Shown in pieces: positions 1 through 12,828 of a DNA stretch of 64,000 bases; position 1 is the first letter of the stretch, and every line of letters begins with the position of its first letter. The stretch is from Lyophyllum atratum. Its lineage: Eukaryota > Basidiomycota > Agaricomycetes > Agaricales > Lyophyllaceae. The notes under the pieces were generated by a model. It was given only the letters and a program-made list of their open reading frames with translations. It was not told the origin of the DNA and ran no database searches. The DNA is taken from NCBI GenBank assembly GCA_014905825.1, contig JACGCN010000021.1, positions 186,001 to 250,000 of the forward strand, read 5' to 3'. A program made the translations under genes and the position numbers.

Positions 1-24
1 TGTGGTATGAAAAAGCGTCCGCAC

Positions 25-336
25 CTTGTCTATCTTCTTCGCCTTGAACACGTTCTGCATGACCTTGAAATTTGCGATATATTCGTATTCATGCTTCGCG
101 CCCATCTTGACTCGGTTCATGGGGAGATCGCCTAGCAGAACAAGCGTGTCAACACACCGAAGATATCATACGAGCACTAGCTTTGAGGTTCGACGACACG
201 ATCGACGATACTGACCGTAGATTGAGTCGAGAACCTGGCAGTACGCGCCGCCGCTCCCACATTGCTCAACTTTCGTGTAGTTGATCTGGAGCAAATCGTT
301 GAGCCATGCGAGCAAATCTGTTCGTGACGCGGCCAT
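25..336 (-). CDS. mal3: EB1/Bim1/Mal3 microtubule plus-end protein (5' part)
   Basis: N-terminal calponin-homology domain of the EB1 family, which binds growing microtubule plus ends. Exons complement(25..131, 216..336), with further exons beyond the left edge. The first residues read MAASRTDLLAWLND, followed by the family hallmark region NYTKVEQCGSGGAYCQ and, across an 84-nt GT-AG intron, MNRVKMGAKHEYEYIANFKV. The last visible exon ends at ..KKIDK, followed by a GTGCGG donor at 24. Only about 76 residues are present; the EB1 C-terminal coiled-coil and tail are missing. The start is the ATG at 336, giving the usual short leader before the CH domain. It is divergent from the F-box-like gene at 567, with about 230 bp between them. 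Confidence 0.9.
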
Positions 337-566
337 GGTCAATAACTGGGGGGGAAGGCACAAGTCAACGCGTAGAAAGTGAAGGGCAAGTTTGGGAAGG
401 CGGCAAACAATGCCTCGTTCAACTCCAACCCTAATTTGGGGTCCTATATGGGTTATTCCCTGACGGTCACGACCTCGACTGAACACTTTCCGCTGGTAAG
501 TCCCCTGAAGCCAATAAGAACTGTATTGAGCCCAGCCCAATCTATCCAGCACACTATTCGTGCGCG

Positions 567-1707
567 ATGCCTGGAATACGACTGTCCGCCGAAATCTGTA
601 GCCGAATTGTCCACTCGGTAGGGGTAGGGCCAAAGCGTGGGCATGGTGATCTAGCTGCTCTGTGCAGGACGTGTCGAGCTTTCCAAAGAGAGGCCGAAGT
701 CAGACTCTACCATTCCTTATTCTTCTTGGACCCAGACCGAGCCCATTCAGCGTGTAGAACGCTCAGCCATACCCCGCGACTTGCTCTCTTCGTTCATTCG
801 TTCACCCTGGAAAGCAGACGGCCCCTTACGCACTCCTTCTGGCTGGGAGTGAAGGAAGCCTTGGAACAGATGTCCAACCTCGAGATCCTAGTCCTCTACG
901 ACAGTACATTCGCCAATGGTTGGGTCCTGAACTCAACGGACATCAAATTCCAGCTTCACCACGCAAAACTTCGCTTCGTATGGGACGTCCCGTTGGTACG
1001 GTTTCTCGAGAACCAACATAAGCTCCAAACTCTGCACACGTTCGACCGCATGGAAGATGTTGAGAGGCTGCCCATCTCGCCGGACTCCTTCCCCATGCTC
1101 CAAAGCTTCGACGGGACGCTTATGATAGGCATGCAGATGCTTTCTAGCCCCCTTGTCTACCTACAAATGATGATCGATAACGATTTATTGCCACACTTGA
1201 TGACGCTCCTACCCCGCCTGTCGAAGGTCCACAAAACGCTCCGTTCGCTGAGCCTCTTGGACCTCCCCGAGGAGCTTGTGGGAGAAACGCTGAGCATAGT
1301 ATCTTCTGTATGTCCCAATCTCCTCGCCCTCGGACTTATCCAGCTTCCCGCTATTCATGTACGTAAGATGTTTCCCCCCCGCTTCTAGAAATGGCATATT
1401 TTTCCACCATCGCTGATTCTCGTTCACACAGCGGCAGGAGTTCCACCATTCCCTCATGCACATGCATCATCTCAAATTCATTCAACTCGACGTCCTGGGG
1501 TGGGCACCGCATCCCAATATCCCCGCCCAACGTGCACTGGCGTCCGAGATCAGGACATACTGCCCCTCTGTTCATCATGTCGTCTTCTGGATCGGAGCAA
1601 CGCGTTTCCGGTGGCATTTCGTCGAGGACGCTTATGAGTGGCACTCTCAGGTCGATGCCCATCAGCACCCGCACTACGACACCCTGTGGAGTCACCCTTG
1701 GGCGTAA
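567..1707 (+). CDS. F-box-like / leucine-rich hypothetical protein (family A, copy 1)
   Basis: Exons 567..1358 and 1432..1707, phase 0 intron, 355 residues. The N-terminus (LSAEICSRIVHSVG..DLAALCRTCRAFQREAEVRLYHSL) has the degenerate F-box plus 'RLYHSLxxx' layout common in Agaricomycete orphan F-box-like families, and the rest is leucine-rich. The second exon (..ALASEIRTYCPSVHHVVFW) aligns with exon 2 of the gene at 18188 (..ALASEMRLYSPTITRVVFV), which supports the splice and shows the two are paralogues. Such proteins are presumed SCF substrate adaptors, but the F-box is weak here. Function unknown. Confidence 0.75.
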
Positions 1708-2665
1708 GTAGGATTTCGGGGATGGCGTGTATGTTTCCATGGAGGGGTGGGAATGACAGGACTGTTCTTGGCTCTAGGAGTGGGCCGGCTATTTGACTGT
1801 GCGATTTCTGCAGGGATCTTGGGTTACGGCATGCTTTCGATGATAGATAGGTATGAAACAGGTGTATCTTGTACATGTAAATTGTAGCATAAGTATAAAT
1901 TTTGAACCTACACAGGCAGGGTCACTTATTAACCGATAGTGTTAACGGTGGCGATGGCGCCAAATCAATTGCATTCGTCCGAGACATAAGCTTTGACCGA
2001 TTCGTCGTCCTCATGAGAAAACAAGTCCATGATAAGGAAAGGCCAGCTGCGCCGTTATTGGCGTGAAGGCCTGATACTTAGTGCAAGCAAAGCCAGGCAG
2101 AGCGGTTAGGTATACGAGGTTAGTACGTTTCGCAAGTATGGATGATGTCATATCTATTTTTACATCGTACATATAGGCAGTTGTACTTTGTGCGACATCC
2201 TTCAATTTCTTCCTCTTTACGCCCACAGCGAGCATCATAAAAGCTACATATACAGCGTCTATTTCTACGAACCGCTATGGTGAGATTATAGCAGCCTCCA
2301 GCGCTAGCCAGGTCTCAAGGTGTTATCTCCCTTGATCTAATCCACATCTAATCAATTACCAGATCGAATCATGCATATTTTCTGTTCTGCCTGGTTGACC
2401 TGCATGGAGACTTGTTACGAGGTGGACGTTATAAGCTTTATATGAACACTTGGTGAAGCCCATGTCGGGTTGGATGTCTGGTTGGATGAGGGTTGGATAG
2501 GTTGCGGGCGGTGCGTTTTCGGTAAATTTGACATGATGATGTGCCTGGCTTGGCAGTGCGTTTGTTTGTTGTCGTGACTGGCCACAGCCACGGCGTCAAC
2601 GACCAAACATCATCCTCAGTCGCCGCAGTGGGACGCTTCAGTCTGCTTTTCATTTTTCCAGTAGC
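1708..2665. other. Intergenic, 5' region of chitin synthase
   Basis: No convincing coding exon. Short open frames on both strands have no recognisable motif. It holds the 3' flank of the F-box-like gene and the presumed promoter and 5' UTR of the chitin synthase. Confidence 0.5.
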
Positions 2666-5600
2666 ATGTCCCATTACCCAGAGGTCGGTCTTTGTGTCTC
2701 TCTGCAAAGAACATTCGAGCTGAATCGCGTCGCAGGCTGATGAGAACCAACGCAGGCATTACAACGATGGATACAATCCTTATGAGCAACAATTTGACAA
2801 CAACCGCCCATACTCTACGCCCATATCTGATCCATTCCATACTCCAGCCTCTCAGCCATACGGTGTTGATGCATACGGGACTGCAGACACATACACTGGT
2901 TCAATTTTAGCCCCCCCTCACGATCCATATGGACGCCCGACCTCTACGACCTACCCCCCATTGGATGCGTATGGCAGGCCCTCGCCTAGCCCTCACCCTC
3001 TTTCGCCTCCGCCTCCACCACCGGCAGCCAGTCTCGGATACGCTTTCCAGACGCCTGGACCCCCGCCATCTACCACGCCGCTCTCCCATGGTTATGCCCG
3101 CACACCATACGACCCGCATGACGACCATGACGGTGCAGATAATGAACACACGGACACAGGAGACATACCTCTTCTACGACGCGACCCATCCCAGAATTCA
3201 TTTGTGAACGTGGACATGCCTATTCCAGGCGCTTTCGACGAGGATGATGCTAACAATATTCGATACGGCCGTATACCCCAGCGCATTCCCCGGCGGTACA
3301 AAACGATCAAAAAAGTCGAGTAAGCCTTATATTTCCTGTCTTATTGAGTCGTTGATCGTTGATCGGTCCCGTAGACTTTTCCATGGTAATTTCGTTCTTG
3401 ACTCCGAAGTGCCGTCTAAACTGCTGGACATGTGTGCCCTCCGCAATGAGCGCGAGTTTACACACATGCGCTACTCCGCCGCGACATGCGACCCGAATGA
3501 CTTTAAGGATTCTGGATTCACGCTCCGGCAGGTCCATTACGATCCACCAAGGCGTACGGAATTGTTCATCGTGATGACGATGTACAACGAAGACGAGGAG
3601 CTATTTTGTCGTACCATGCATGGTGTCATCAAGAACGTCGCGCATTTGTGTAAGAGAGATCGCAGTAAAACGTGGGGCAAGGACGGATGGAAGAAGGTGG
3701 TGGTGTGCATCGTCAGTGATGGAAGAGGCAAGATCAACTCACGGACGTTGAGTGTAATTGCGGCGATGGGCGCGTATCAGGAGGCGGTTGCCAAGGTACG
3801 CACGCTTTCTGTCGCTGTGTAGCGTGCCACTAATGAGCTCCACAGAATGAAGTGAACAAGGTCCCAGTAACGGCCCATATCTACGAATATACGACCCAAA
3901 GTATGTTTTCAGGCTTGGCTTATGTATTTCTCGGGATACTGAACCCGCGTCACCCTAGTATCTGTCACCCCCTCGCTCAAAATCGAAGGGCCTGAAAAGG
4001 GCGTCGTCCCTGTTCAGATCATTTTCTGCTTGAAGGAGAAGAATCAGAAAAAGATCAACTCTCACCGTTGGTTCTTCAACGCCTTCGGACCCCTCCTCCA
4101 GCCCAACGTCTGTGTCCTTCTCGATGTCGGTACCATGCCTGGACCCACCAGCATCTACCATCTATGGAAGGCCTTCGACATCAACTCCAACGTCGGCGGC
4201 GCATGTGGCGAGATCGTCGCACTGAAGGGCAAGTGGGGGATGAACTTGCTCAACCCGTTGGTGGCAGCGCAGAACTTTGAGTATAAGATGAGTAATATTT
4301 TGGATAAGCCCTTGTATGTTATTCCTGTGCTATATGCTCTTGCGTTCGATCTGATATTTGCCTGGCTGTAGGGAATCAGTGTTTGGGTACATCACCGTGC
4401 TTCCTGGTGCATTCAGCGCGTATCGTTACATCGCGCTCCAGAACGACCCGACAGGACAAGGACCGCTGCAGAAATACTTCCTTGGCGAGAAGATGGTTCG
4501 TTCCTTCTTTTCTTGTGGGTCTTTGGTTACGGGGAATTGACAGTTGCTGTGTACTGTAGCATGGAGCAGGTGCAGATATATTTACGGCGAACATGTACCT
4601 GGCTGAGGATCGAGTATGTCACTCCCATTCATGTACCTCCATATGCGTCTTTGACCCTGTTTGCGCTTAGATTCTGTGCTGGGAACTGGTGTCGAAACGG
4701 GGTGGCTCATGGATCTTGCACTACGTCAAATCAGCATACGCTATCACTGATGTGCCCGATCAGGTTCGTCTGCCCCTTCTCCGTTCCGTCGATACTCTCT
4801 CATGGGTTGCCATGCTCAGGTCCCGGAATTGATATCCCAGCGCCGGCGCTGGCTGAACGGATCTTTCTTCGCGGCTGTACACAGTACGGTCCACTTCCAC
4901 TACATCTACCGATCTGCCCATTCCTTCATACGCAAATTCTGGATCCACGTGGAGATGCTGTACCAGTTGTTCAACTTGATATTCAGTTGGTTCGCCCTGG
5001 TGCGTTGGCGTTGCTGAACGCGAGGTGTAGCTGCTGCTGACTATGTAGGGTGACAGGCGAACTATTACATTGCATTTAGTATTCTCTCGAACGCCATGGA
5101 AGATAAGGACTTCCACCTTAACGGCATCCACATCGCCAACGTCATTCTCAACTACTTCTACCTTGGCCTTCTCATCATGTGCTTCATCCTCTCCTTGGGG
5201 AATCGGCCGCAGGGCTCGAAATGGGGGTATACAGCTGCGTTCATTGGGTTTGGGATTATCACGATATATATGACGGTGTGTGCTGTCCCGTATTTCCTTG
5301 AGCTGCAAAGCATACTCACGCTTGGACATGTGGGATTGACAATAGTTCGCGGCGTTTTATCTCGCGTTTAAGGGTATAGCGAATATCGCGAACGAGGTCA
5401 ATGCCGTAGACCACCATCCACTTCAAGTGTCCGATGTCTTTACCAACCCTATATTCCGGAACATTGTCCTGTCGTTGCTGGCGACGCTTGGGTTGTATGT
5501 CCTCTCGTCACTCCTCTTCGTGAGTGCTTGTTGTACTGTTCGACCTTGAACACCGGGGCTGACTGTACCCTCCCCCAAGTTTGAGCCATGGCATATGATC

Positions 5601-6479
5601 ACCTCGTTCGTCCAATACCTCCTCATGGCCCCGTCCTACATCGCCGTCCTGAACGTCTACGCCGTACGCATCCCTTCCTCCCTCCTCGTCCCTCCCTGAC
5701 CCCTTCTCTGCTTCCCATAGTTCGCCAACGTCCATGACGTGTCGTGGGGTACGAAGGGGGACAACAAGGTGCAGACGGATCTTGGGAAGGTCGAGGTGGT
5801 GAAGGGCGGGGATCAGAATGAAGTGGAGGTGGCGGTGCCCACGACGAAGAATGATATCAATGCGCTGTATGAGGATGCGATACATGTGCTTAATACGAAG
5901 CCGCCGAAGGTGGATGAGACGCCGGATGCGGGGACTGTGCAGGAGGACTATTATCGGGGGTTTAGGACCAAGTACGTTGCTTTTATTCTGTTGGTTTCTT
6001 TTATGGTGTTGACTGATTTTTTTGCTTTTCAGTGTAAGTTCCGGTGGTGTCTTTGGTGAGCTGTGAGAATGTGATCTGATATTTTTGGTATGCTTTAGGT
6101 CCTGCTGGCTTGGACACTCAGTAACGTAGGTGTGCTTTCAATGACGGTGTGATATCGCTGATCTTCATACACCGTTTAGGCTCTCCTTGGTGCGGCTATT
6201 GTGTAAGTACCCATACCTGAACGTGTTTCTCGTTTGTGTCTCATATCTCCTTCCTCCTCATGTAGCACGGCGAACGGAAATGCCAACGTCAAGGGTGCCA
6301 GCGCTGCCGTTAATGGCTACATGGCGTTCCTATTGTTCTCAGTCGCCGGACTCGCTTGTATGTCTCATCTCCCCTCCAGTACTCCCCTGCATGACCAACT
6401 TGCTGACCGATGTTTCCTAGTCATCCGGTTCGTAGGATCAACGACATACATGATCGTCCGTCTGTTCGCTGGCGAATAA
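2666..6479 (+). CDS. chs: Chitin synthase, division 1, class III-like
   Basis: UDP-GlcNAc polymerising cell-wall enzyme, 937 residues. Exons: 2666..2683, 2736..3319, 3375..3795, 3846..3900, 3959..4313, 4372..4495, 4560..4613, 4671..4763, 4820..4999, 5057..5275, 5346..5519, 5580..5663, 5721..5971, 6033..6033, 6099..6125, 6180..6202, 6266..6357, 6421..6479. Residues 1-200 are a Pro/Tyr-rich disordered tail. The catalytic core contains [15 protein letters not shown] at 535-537 and QRRRW at 575-579, followed by multiple C-terminal membrane helices. The context [13 protein letters not shown] and [13 protein letters not shown] suggests class III. The coding sum is 2814 nt and closes only if the single base T at 6033 is an exon, completing Asn871. 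The first exon (MSHYPE) is short and is the least certain part. Confidence 0.93.
6033..6033 (+). other. Putative one-nucleotide exon of chitin synthase
   Basis: A single T lies between two canonical introns: 5972..6032 (GTACGT...TTTTCAG) and 6034..6098 (GTAAGT...GCTTTAG). It joins ACC AA and GTC CTG to give R-T-N-V-L-L-A-W. No other GT-AG pairing seen here keeps the frame into [16 protein letters not shown]. Confidence 0.7.
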
Positions 6480-7375
6480 TTTCTCGTCCCTGTTTGGAGT
6501 CTGAACTTTTAAGGCCACATCTACCGTACTATTTATATCCGTAACATTGCTGTGAACAGTTGTCTTTGCTCGCTTGGACTTGTTTGTCTTCTTTATTGAG
6601 TATGGTAGCTTTAGTACCGTTATCTATGCTTACCCTGCTGGCTCTGGCTGGAATGTGGTAGGTATACCATGGTTCGGAGTCTTTTTAGTATGTGGATGCA
6701 TACCACGGTCCACGTATGATTCTTTGCTGTCTATTCGTATCGAGACTGCTGTGTACGGAGTTATTTCGTTGCTAGTTTTGGCGCGCCATGCGCATGTAGT
6801 AGATAGATAAACTTGAAGCAGGTGTATTGAATGGTTTAAAGAATTTTGAGGGAGGGGAGTCAATAAACCAGTCTGGATAGTTCGAGGATCACAGTCATGT
6901 GTGTATCACTTTTCCTAAAAAGCTAATGAGCCCAGCTTGGGATAGAATTTCGATATGGGGAGGTGATCACGCATAAGGCACGAACGAACTCGAGTCTATT
7001 CTCCAGCATGGGATACATACATCAAGCCGAACCACGTTATTCGTGCATGTTGGACCGTGACTTGAAGGATATCCCTGTCGTTCTGTTGAAGCTTTAAGCC
7101 ACTGAAATCTTCCGAACGACTTCTGGTGCATAGGCCCTGTCTCTGGTCAAGCCTCGGGATCTGTGTCAAGTGGGCAAGGGCAAGGCCTCAGGACTTATTC
7201 TATTGTTGTGTAATTCGTACTGGGAAGGCAGACCAAGGAGTGGTGGTAAGACCAAGTGAAGGAGTATTCAGCAGCCTGGCAGATAGATGGAAGATGTGAA
7301 ATGTTGCCGGCCTGGAGTAACGTAATCCTAGAGACAGGACGACGAGCAGCCATGGAAATGTATCAACCTGTGCTT
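6480..7375. other. Intergenic between convergent genes
   Basis: 3' flanks of the chitin synthase (+) and the F-box gene (-). The open frames seen have no family features. No RNA gene or repeat recognised. Confidence 0.5.
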
Positions 7376-9024
7376 TCATGCATAAGGTAGAGTAAATAAA
7401 TGCCCTCGTATATGTGAGAGATAGATCACACCATATCTCTCGTCGATTGCTACCGAGTATATTTGTTCTAGATCAATGTAGAAGGGTAGATCAAGCGGAC
7501 GCATCTGGATATGTGGGGCCTTTGAGTCGTATATTATGAGGTGAAGGCTCTTGGCTTGGTCGACGAGATCTTCGAACCGATCTATAACGAGGATTGAATA
7601 CAAGCCAGACGGACTTGAGCCCAAGAGCGGTGGAGACCCATCGCTGCCATGATATGACCCAAGCTTCCCATATATCCCTGGAGTCGCTACCGTGTGACTT
7701 GGGCCTGCTTGGGCGGCGTGAGGCTGCGTCTTGTCGGAAGACCAGAAACACGCCTGCATGTATGTTGAATGAATGTCCCAGTCTTCCCTCTGAACAAGTT
7801 GTTGCAAATAGAGAGCATGGAAACCGAGAGGCGACCACTTCGCCTCCGGTGCATGCCATTCATCATCCTCAGGTGTAGCGATCACAGCAGCTAGGACCAC
7901 ACCACCTTCAACGTCGATGGATGGGCCATCCTCCCAGTAGCTACCTTCGTCCCAAGGAAGCGCATCCAAGGGACAACGATAAACGCGGAAAGCTTTATTT
8001 TGAATGTCTTCCCCGACAATAAAAGGCGTTCCATCGACAACTGAGCAGCAAATGTAGGCTGCGGTATTCTAAATTCGAAGCTTCGTGTTAGGTACGAGTA
8101 TAAGATGTGCGAGATAAGATGTCTTACAATAAATTCCGCATGAGGCGTCGTTGATATATCAACCCACAGGTTCTTCGCGAAATTAATGGCGCGTATTGGA
8201 GGTGACGAAATATCCTTTGGGCAGGTAACCATACCCACTACATCCTTGCACAGGAATAGTCCTCGAGGGCCCGGCTGCCGTAGCAAAGCAAGACGCGTCT
8301 GGAAAATCTTCTGGATCGACGGTATCTTTCCGGGCCCATATTCAATAGAAAAAATCAATACCATCAACCTGATGCTGCGTTAGCTGATACGAACATCGGA
8401 ACCAAAATCACGTTAACGCACCCCGAATGAGAATCAGCCGTAACAGCGAGTAGATGGCGCCCCGTCTCATCGTAGTGGGCATGATGTCGGATTCTTCCGA
8501 CAGGCACGCAGCAAGGAGATATCACGCCCTCGCCATCGCATAGAATAATCTGATTGAGGTCCTCCTCTGTATTTGCGACCTCCTCTGCATACAGAACAGT
8601 CAACGATGTCCCAGGGATGACAGCTAAAATGCTGGCAGGTACAGCCCGGTTGGCTTCAGGAAGTGGCATATAAGAAGTGGATTTTATAGCACGCGCAACT
8701 CGAGGCGCATCCTGTCTCCAGTTCCTCTCGACTTGGTAAGTAAGGTGCGCTATACGACGCAGGCCATCGATGTCGATCTGGGAGAAATCGGTGCCTACAG
8801 GACAAGCCAGACTCCGACGCGTTTGAGTCCTCTTTAAGACATCTATCCAGAGATATTTCGAGGCTCCAAGCTCCCTAAACGACGAGCAGACCTATTAGAA
8901 TGTAAGTATATATTTTAATCGTAGTAGACCAACGTGTCCTTACAGAGAGGAAAGATAGAACATCAGCCAGTTCAAGATAGGTACATATTTCGATGAGGAC
9001 ATCAGGAGACTGGATTGCAATCAT
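7376..9024 (-). CDS. F-box protein (family B, copy 1)
   Basis: Exons complement(7376..8068, 8128..8374, 8422..8891, 8944..9024), 496 residues. The N-terminus IQSPDVLIEICTYLELADVLSFLSVCSSFREL is a clear F-box (Skp1-binding adaptor signature). The C-terminal part has a propeller-like rhythm with no repeat I can name. Residues ..LACPVGTDFSQIDI, CHAHYDE-like and IFSIEYG match the gene at 21192. Exons 1 and 2 are exactly the same lengths in both (81 and 470 nt), which fixes the splice sites and the start at 9024 rather than the upstream in-frame ATG at 9114. A substrate-recruiting role in an SCF ubiquitin ligase is inferred from the F-box alone. Confidence 0.85.
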
Positions 9025-9399
9025 GGATCCTACTGTAATTTCAATGTGCCTCTTGTGCAAGAATTGGCGTAATCGCAATGATAAGAGGATAAACAGGTGG
9101 TGGAGTGACTTCAACTTGCTACGAGGAATTAAATGATCGAGCCGAATTTAGGATTCCGGGCCGTTGGATCCCGCTTGAGCTTAAGTATATGGACGGTCAA
9201 GTTGCGGTCAAGCCGACTTATGTGCTAGCACCATACACAAAGAATTGATATCTGCTAGACCATCCATCCGCAATCAGGCGTACAATATAGCAAACAAGCA
9301 CCCGCCTAGTGAGATAGGTAAACCACACCACACATTTCGTCCAATGCAAGACTTGAAAGCAAGCATTCCCCGCGCACCCCGTCACATCGTGTACCATGT

Positions 9400-11561
9400 T
9401 CATGTTGAGCTGAGGCCCTGATTCCCCATAATCTGGGTGAACATCTGTGGTGCTGCCTGCCCAACTGCCAATGTCCCGAACTAGATGGAATCGTCGGTTA
9501 GTCTCGCACCGCCTGCCGGTATGTTCTTAGGCGAACGAACCTTATAGGCAGGGACCTCATGGCCAGCTCCATAGATGCGAATATATGAAAAGGTGCCGGC
9601 ATTCTTGTATTGACCAGCCCGATGGCCGTCGACGGTGTAGGTGGCGAATTGTTGCTGCCGGTAGAGTGAGGTATATGAAGTAGTAAGCTTGTCGACCTGT
9701 CGTGATGTTAGATGCGCTGGCAAGTCTAAAGTGTTTTTTAGTGTACCATAGCTTCCACGCCATCGAAATTCAGAATGTAGTCCTAGCGTAAACGTGATCA
9801 ACTCATGCATACCAACCTACCAAAAGTAAATAGGTGACTGACCGCATCTCCATCATATACGATAGTTCTGACCTGAATATTATGTTAGTGCGGGCATCGA
9901 GCTCGAGGACATGGGAACACGCACTCCAGCGTTGATTACGTTCTCTAAATACGGACGCGAGTTCCTCATCCAGTCCCCTGTCATAACGGTAAGTTGATAT
10001 TCCTAGTGACGACTTTCACAACCAACCGGTAGCTGCGAAGTTATTGTAGACGTCATGGTTTGTTACCTGCCATGTCGATTCTGCGCCAATCTTCGAGGCA
10101 ATGGAATTTAAATACTTAGTGATGCTGGCTGGGTAGGGATCCGGATTCGGTGTTGGGACGTAGTAAACCTTCATGAGGGACTCGGTCAGTCGGGAGGCTA
10201 TCAGGGACACAGGAAATATATCACATCAAACTTTCCAGACAAAGGCGACAGAACATTGCTATTGCAGTAGTTCTGCGCTGCAGAACAAACCGCGTCGGAA
10301 CCACCGTTGTTGCAGGCCGTGATCTGCAGCATGTAAGGTTAATAGAAGTCAAACACGAGTATGAACTTCCTCACCTGCGCACGACAGCCTTTCGAAGATG
10401 TCCAAGATGCATTCGCGTGCGAGATTACCGATGCTGACACCAACGGGTGGTATGGGTTCGTTTTTGCGTATGTGAAGTACCCGGAGTATTGGGTCAAAGG
10501 ATCCTGAAGAATATTACTGTCGATCGAGATATGTTTTGAGGAAAAAGCGCCAGACATACCGTAAGTCCATTACCCACTCCGAGAACCTTGAGATTGAGGT
10601 ATATGCCGTGCACTGTACCCGCAGCAATGGCAGCATTTTGAGCGAGAAAATGACTGATAGACAGCAATTAGACCACTTGACTGAGCATGAGGCAGAATTA
10701 AACTCACGCGGCGAAGGTTGGTGCATAGTGGCCACCATACCTAGATGGATGGGGCTTCAGATACAATGCAGATCTCAGCCGTAGTTTCTGTCCTTACGAT
10801 TCTGCCCAGATAGCCAAATTGTTGTTCTGATATTTGACAAATCTCGAATCACTCAGGAAGATTTGCATAAACGTCCAGATATCAGCTGCAGCCTGCTGGG
10901 ATGTTCCGACATCCAGGTCTCCATGTGAGAAACCCACGCCGACCGGTTGATCGATATATAGAACATTTGCCTCGTTGTTCCAAGAGTATGGATTGAGGGT
11001 AACGGAAGAACTATCATTCTTAATGCGGCAGGGGCCGTGTTCCTGAAACAGACCTATCATACTGGAGCTGCCCGGCTGGATAGCATCAGTCAACGCAGGC
11101 AATCATCGTGATGTGAAATCAAGAACGCACCCCTCCATTAAACCAGAGTGCCAAGGGCGCCGTATCTGGGTTGTTGCGAGACGCGAAGAACCAGAACCTG
11201 GATCGGTGTGTCAGAATATTCAAGTCGTGGGTGTACGCCTGTAAGTGCCTTACCAAATGCTCTTGGTAGCAGTAAGGTCTCCATATCCCGATGCCTGGTA
11301 AACGCCCGGCGTTGTCTCTGTGATAAAGATCAGTTCAGCCATCGTGTATATTGGGGAAGGAGAGCATTGATTACCGCAGACGCCAGAATTTTCGACTACA
11401 CGAAGGTTCCCAGGAGTGGTGGCCGCGATACGCAGGAGCGGCTCCGGAGTGTTGGGAAATTCGGAAACACCACCGAGGATGCCCTCGACTATTGGTATCT
11501 GTCCGGCGAACACCCTCATAACAGGGTATGCGAGAATAAAGCTACGGCGATGGAAGCGCAT
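9400..11561 (-). CDS. Serine carboxypeptidase (peptidase S10)
   Basis: Secreted or vacuolar exopeptidase removing C-terminal residues, 482 residues in 14 exons: complement(9400..9480, 9541..9696, 9747..9782, 9843..9872, 9925..9977, 10027..10168, 10225..10323, 10375..10503, 10560..10653, 10708..10740, 10798..11075, 11131..11197, 11254..11317, 11375..11561). It shows NGGPGSSS (oxyanion region), ESYGGHYAP with nucleophile Ser199, the GDAD motif at 390-393, and GAGHEVP with His450, so the triad is complete. The N-terminus [13 protein letters not shown] could be a signal sequence, but an extra upstream exon is not excluded. Length and motif order fit S10. It is divergent from the FAD oxidase. Confidence 0.92.
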
Positions 11562-12828
11562 GGTAAAGGGTCGTAGGGGTTGGTTGTTGTTTCACGAAGA
11601 TTGAGGTGTCTCGACCGGCAGTATATGCGGTATATGTATCTGAGATGGCGGTAGTCGGTAAACTGGGGAGGATGACCATCATCGAGGCCTTTTATAGATG
11701 AGCCCATTGCCAAGATCGAAGATCGAGTTTAACGACTGTCAGCCACTTGTCGGCCACGACCAGAAATCATCGCATCGCCGATACGGGCTCGTCTCTCGTA
11801 GATCAGCCTTGGTTGGGACGCGAATTTCAGGAGTTGAATCGAGAATTGCGGCGTAGAGGGGTAGGCAGGAGCGCAAGATGAATACTGGAAAGTCACGGTG
11901 ACCGAAATCGCTGCGTTTTACATGGAACTTCATCGTTGTTGGGAATTGGGTCGTTCTCGAGGAAATCGGTATATTTAGTGTTTATTTACATGTATTTACT
12001 TGAGATGTTCTTGACCCTGAACCACGACAATCAAGGCAGTTATCTCCTTTCTCAGGCACGCGAGATCGTATTCCAACAATCGTGTAGCTGACCACTTTCG
12101 TATTTGTTGAGTGCCAGTGGTAACACACCGCAACATGTGATGGAACGCGAGACAGCCTACCCTAAATCTTCATGTCGTGATCATCCACTGCCACCAGAAC
12201 CAGGACCTTGCCCCACCCTGGTACATAGAGTAGTCCTGAGTAGTCTTGGTCTGGATAGTCCCTCGAAAGAGCTGTTTACATCACGAATGAAGGGATATAT
12301 GGCTAGCTGTCGGTTCGCCAGTGTTGCCTTTGTGGACTTACTGGTGATTCCCTACTAAGCTGCCGGGCGTCCGCCGTCGAGTTCCAAGGCGGCCTTCGAC
12401 TGGTGGCATGGGAATTGACCTCGAGGACAGAAGACAGCAACTAGGAGCTCAGACTCGGAGGTGATGACTGCGGAGACAATTTGGGATCACACGTGGCCAT
12501 CAGGTCACCTAAAGTCTTGGCAGCTACTTCCTGGCTTCCATCAAACCTCCACAGTTGTTTGCACGACCGACTGACCATGCTTCGCTGCATCGTCTGAGGA
12601 CTTCAAAAATCACACTATTCTTCCAAGATCAGTTGGGAACTGTTGGGAAATGCGGTTTCTCGAGCCCCTCGGCCACATGCTCATCGGTTAGCTGCATACT
12701 CCACTTGTAGGGTCTCGTGGCTGATCTGCACATGTCCGGTGCTCAGGATCATGGAAACTACAGTGGCCTCGAGAGGAATATAATGCGCCTACGTGATTCC
12801 AGCTTCTGCTTGACCACACAACACCAGG
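11562..12828. other. Divergent intergenic region
   Basis: Shared upstream region of the carboxypeptidase (-) and FAD oxidase (+). No coding exon supported. It may contain 5' UTRs or an unrecognised first exon of either gene. Confidence 0.45.
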
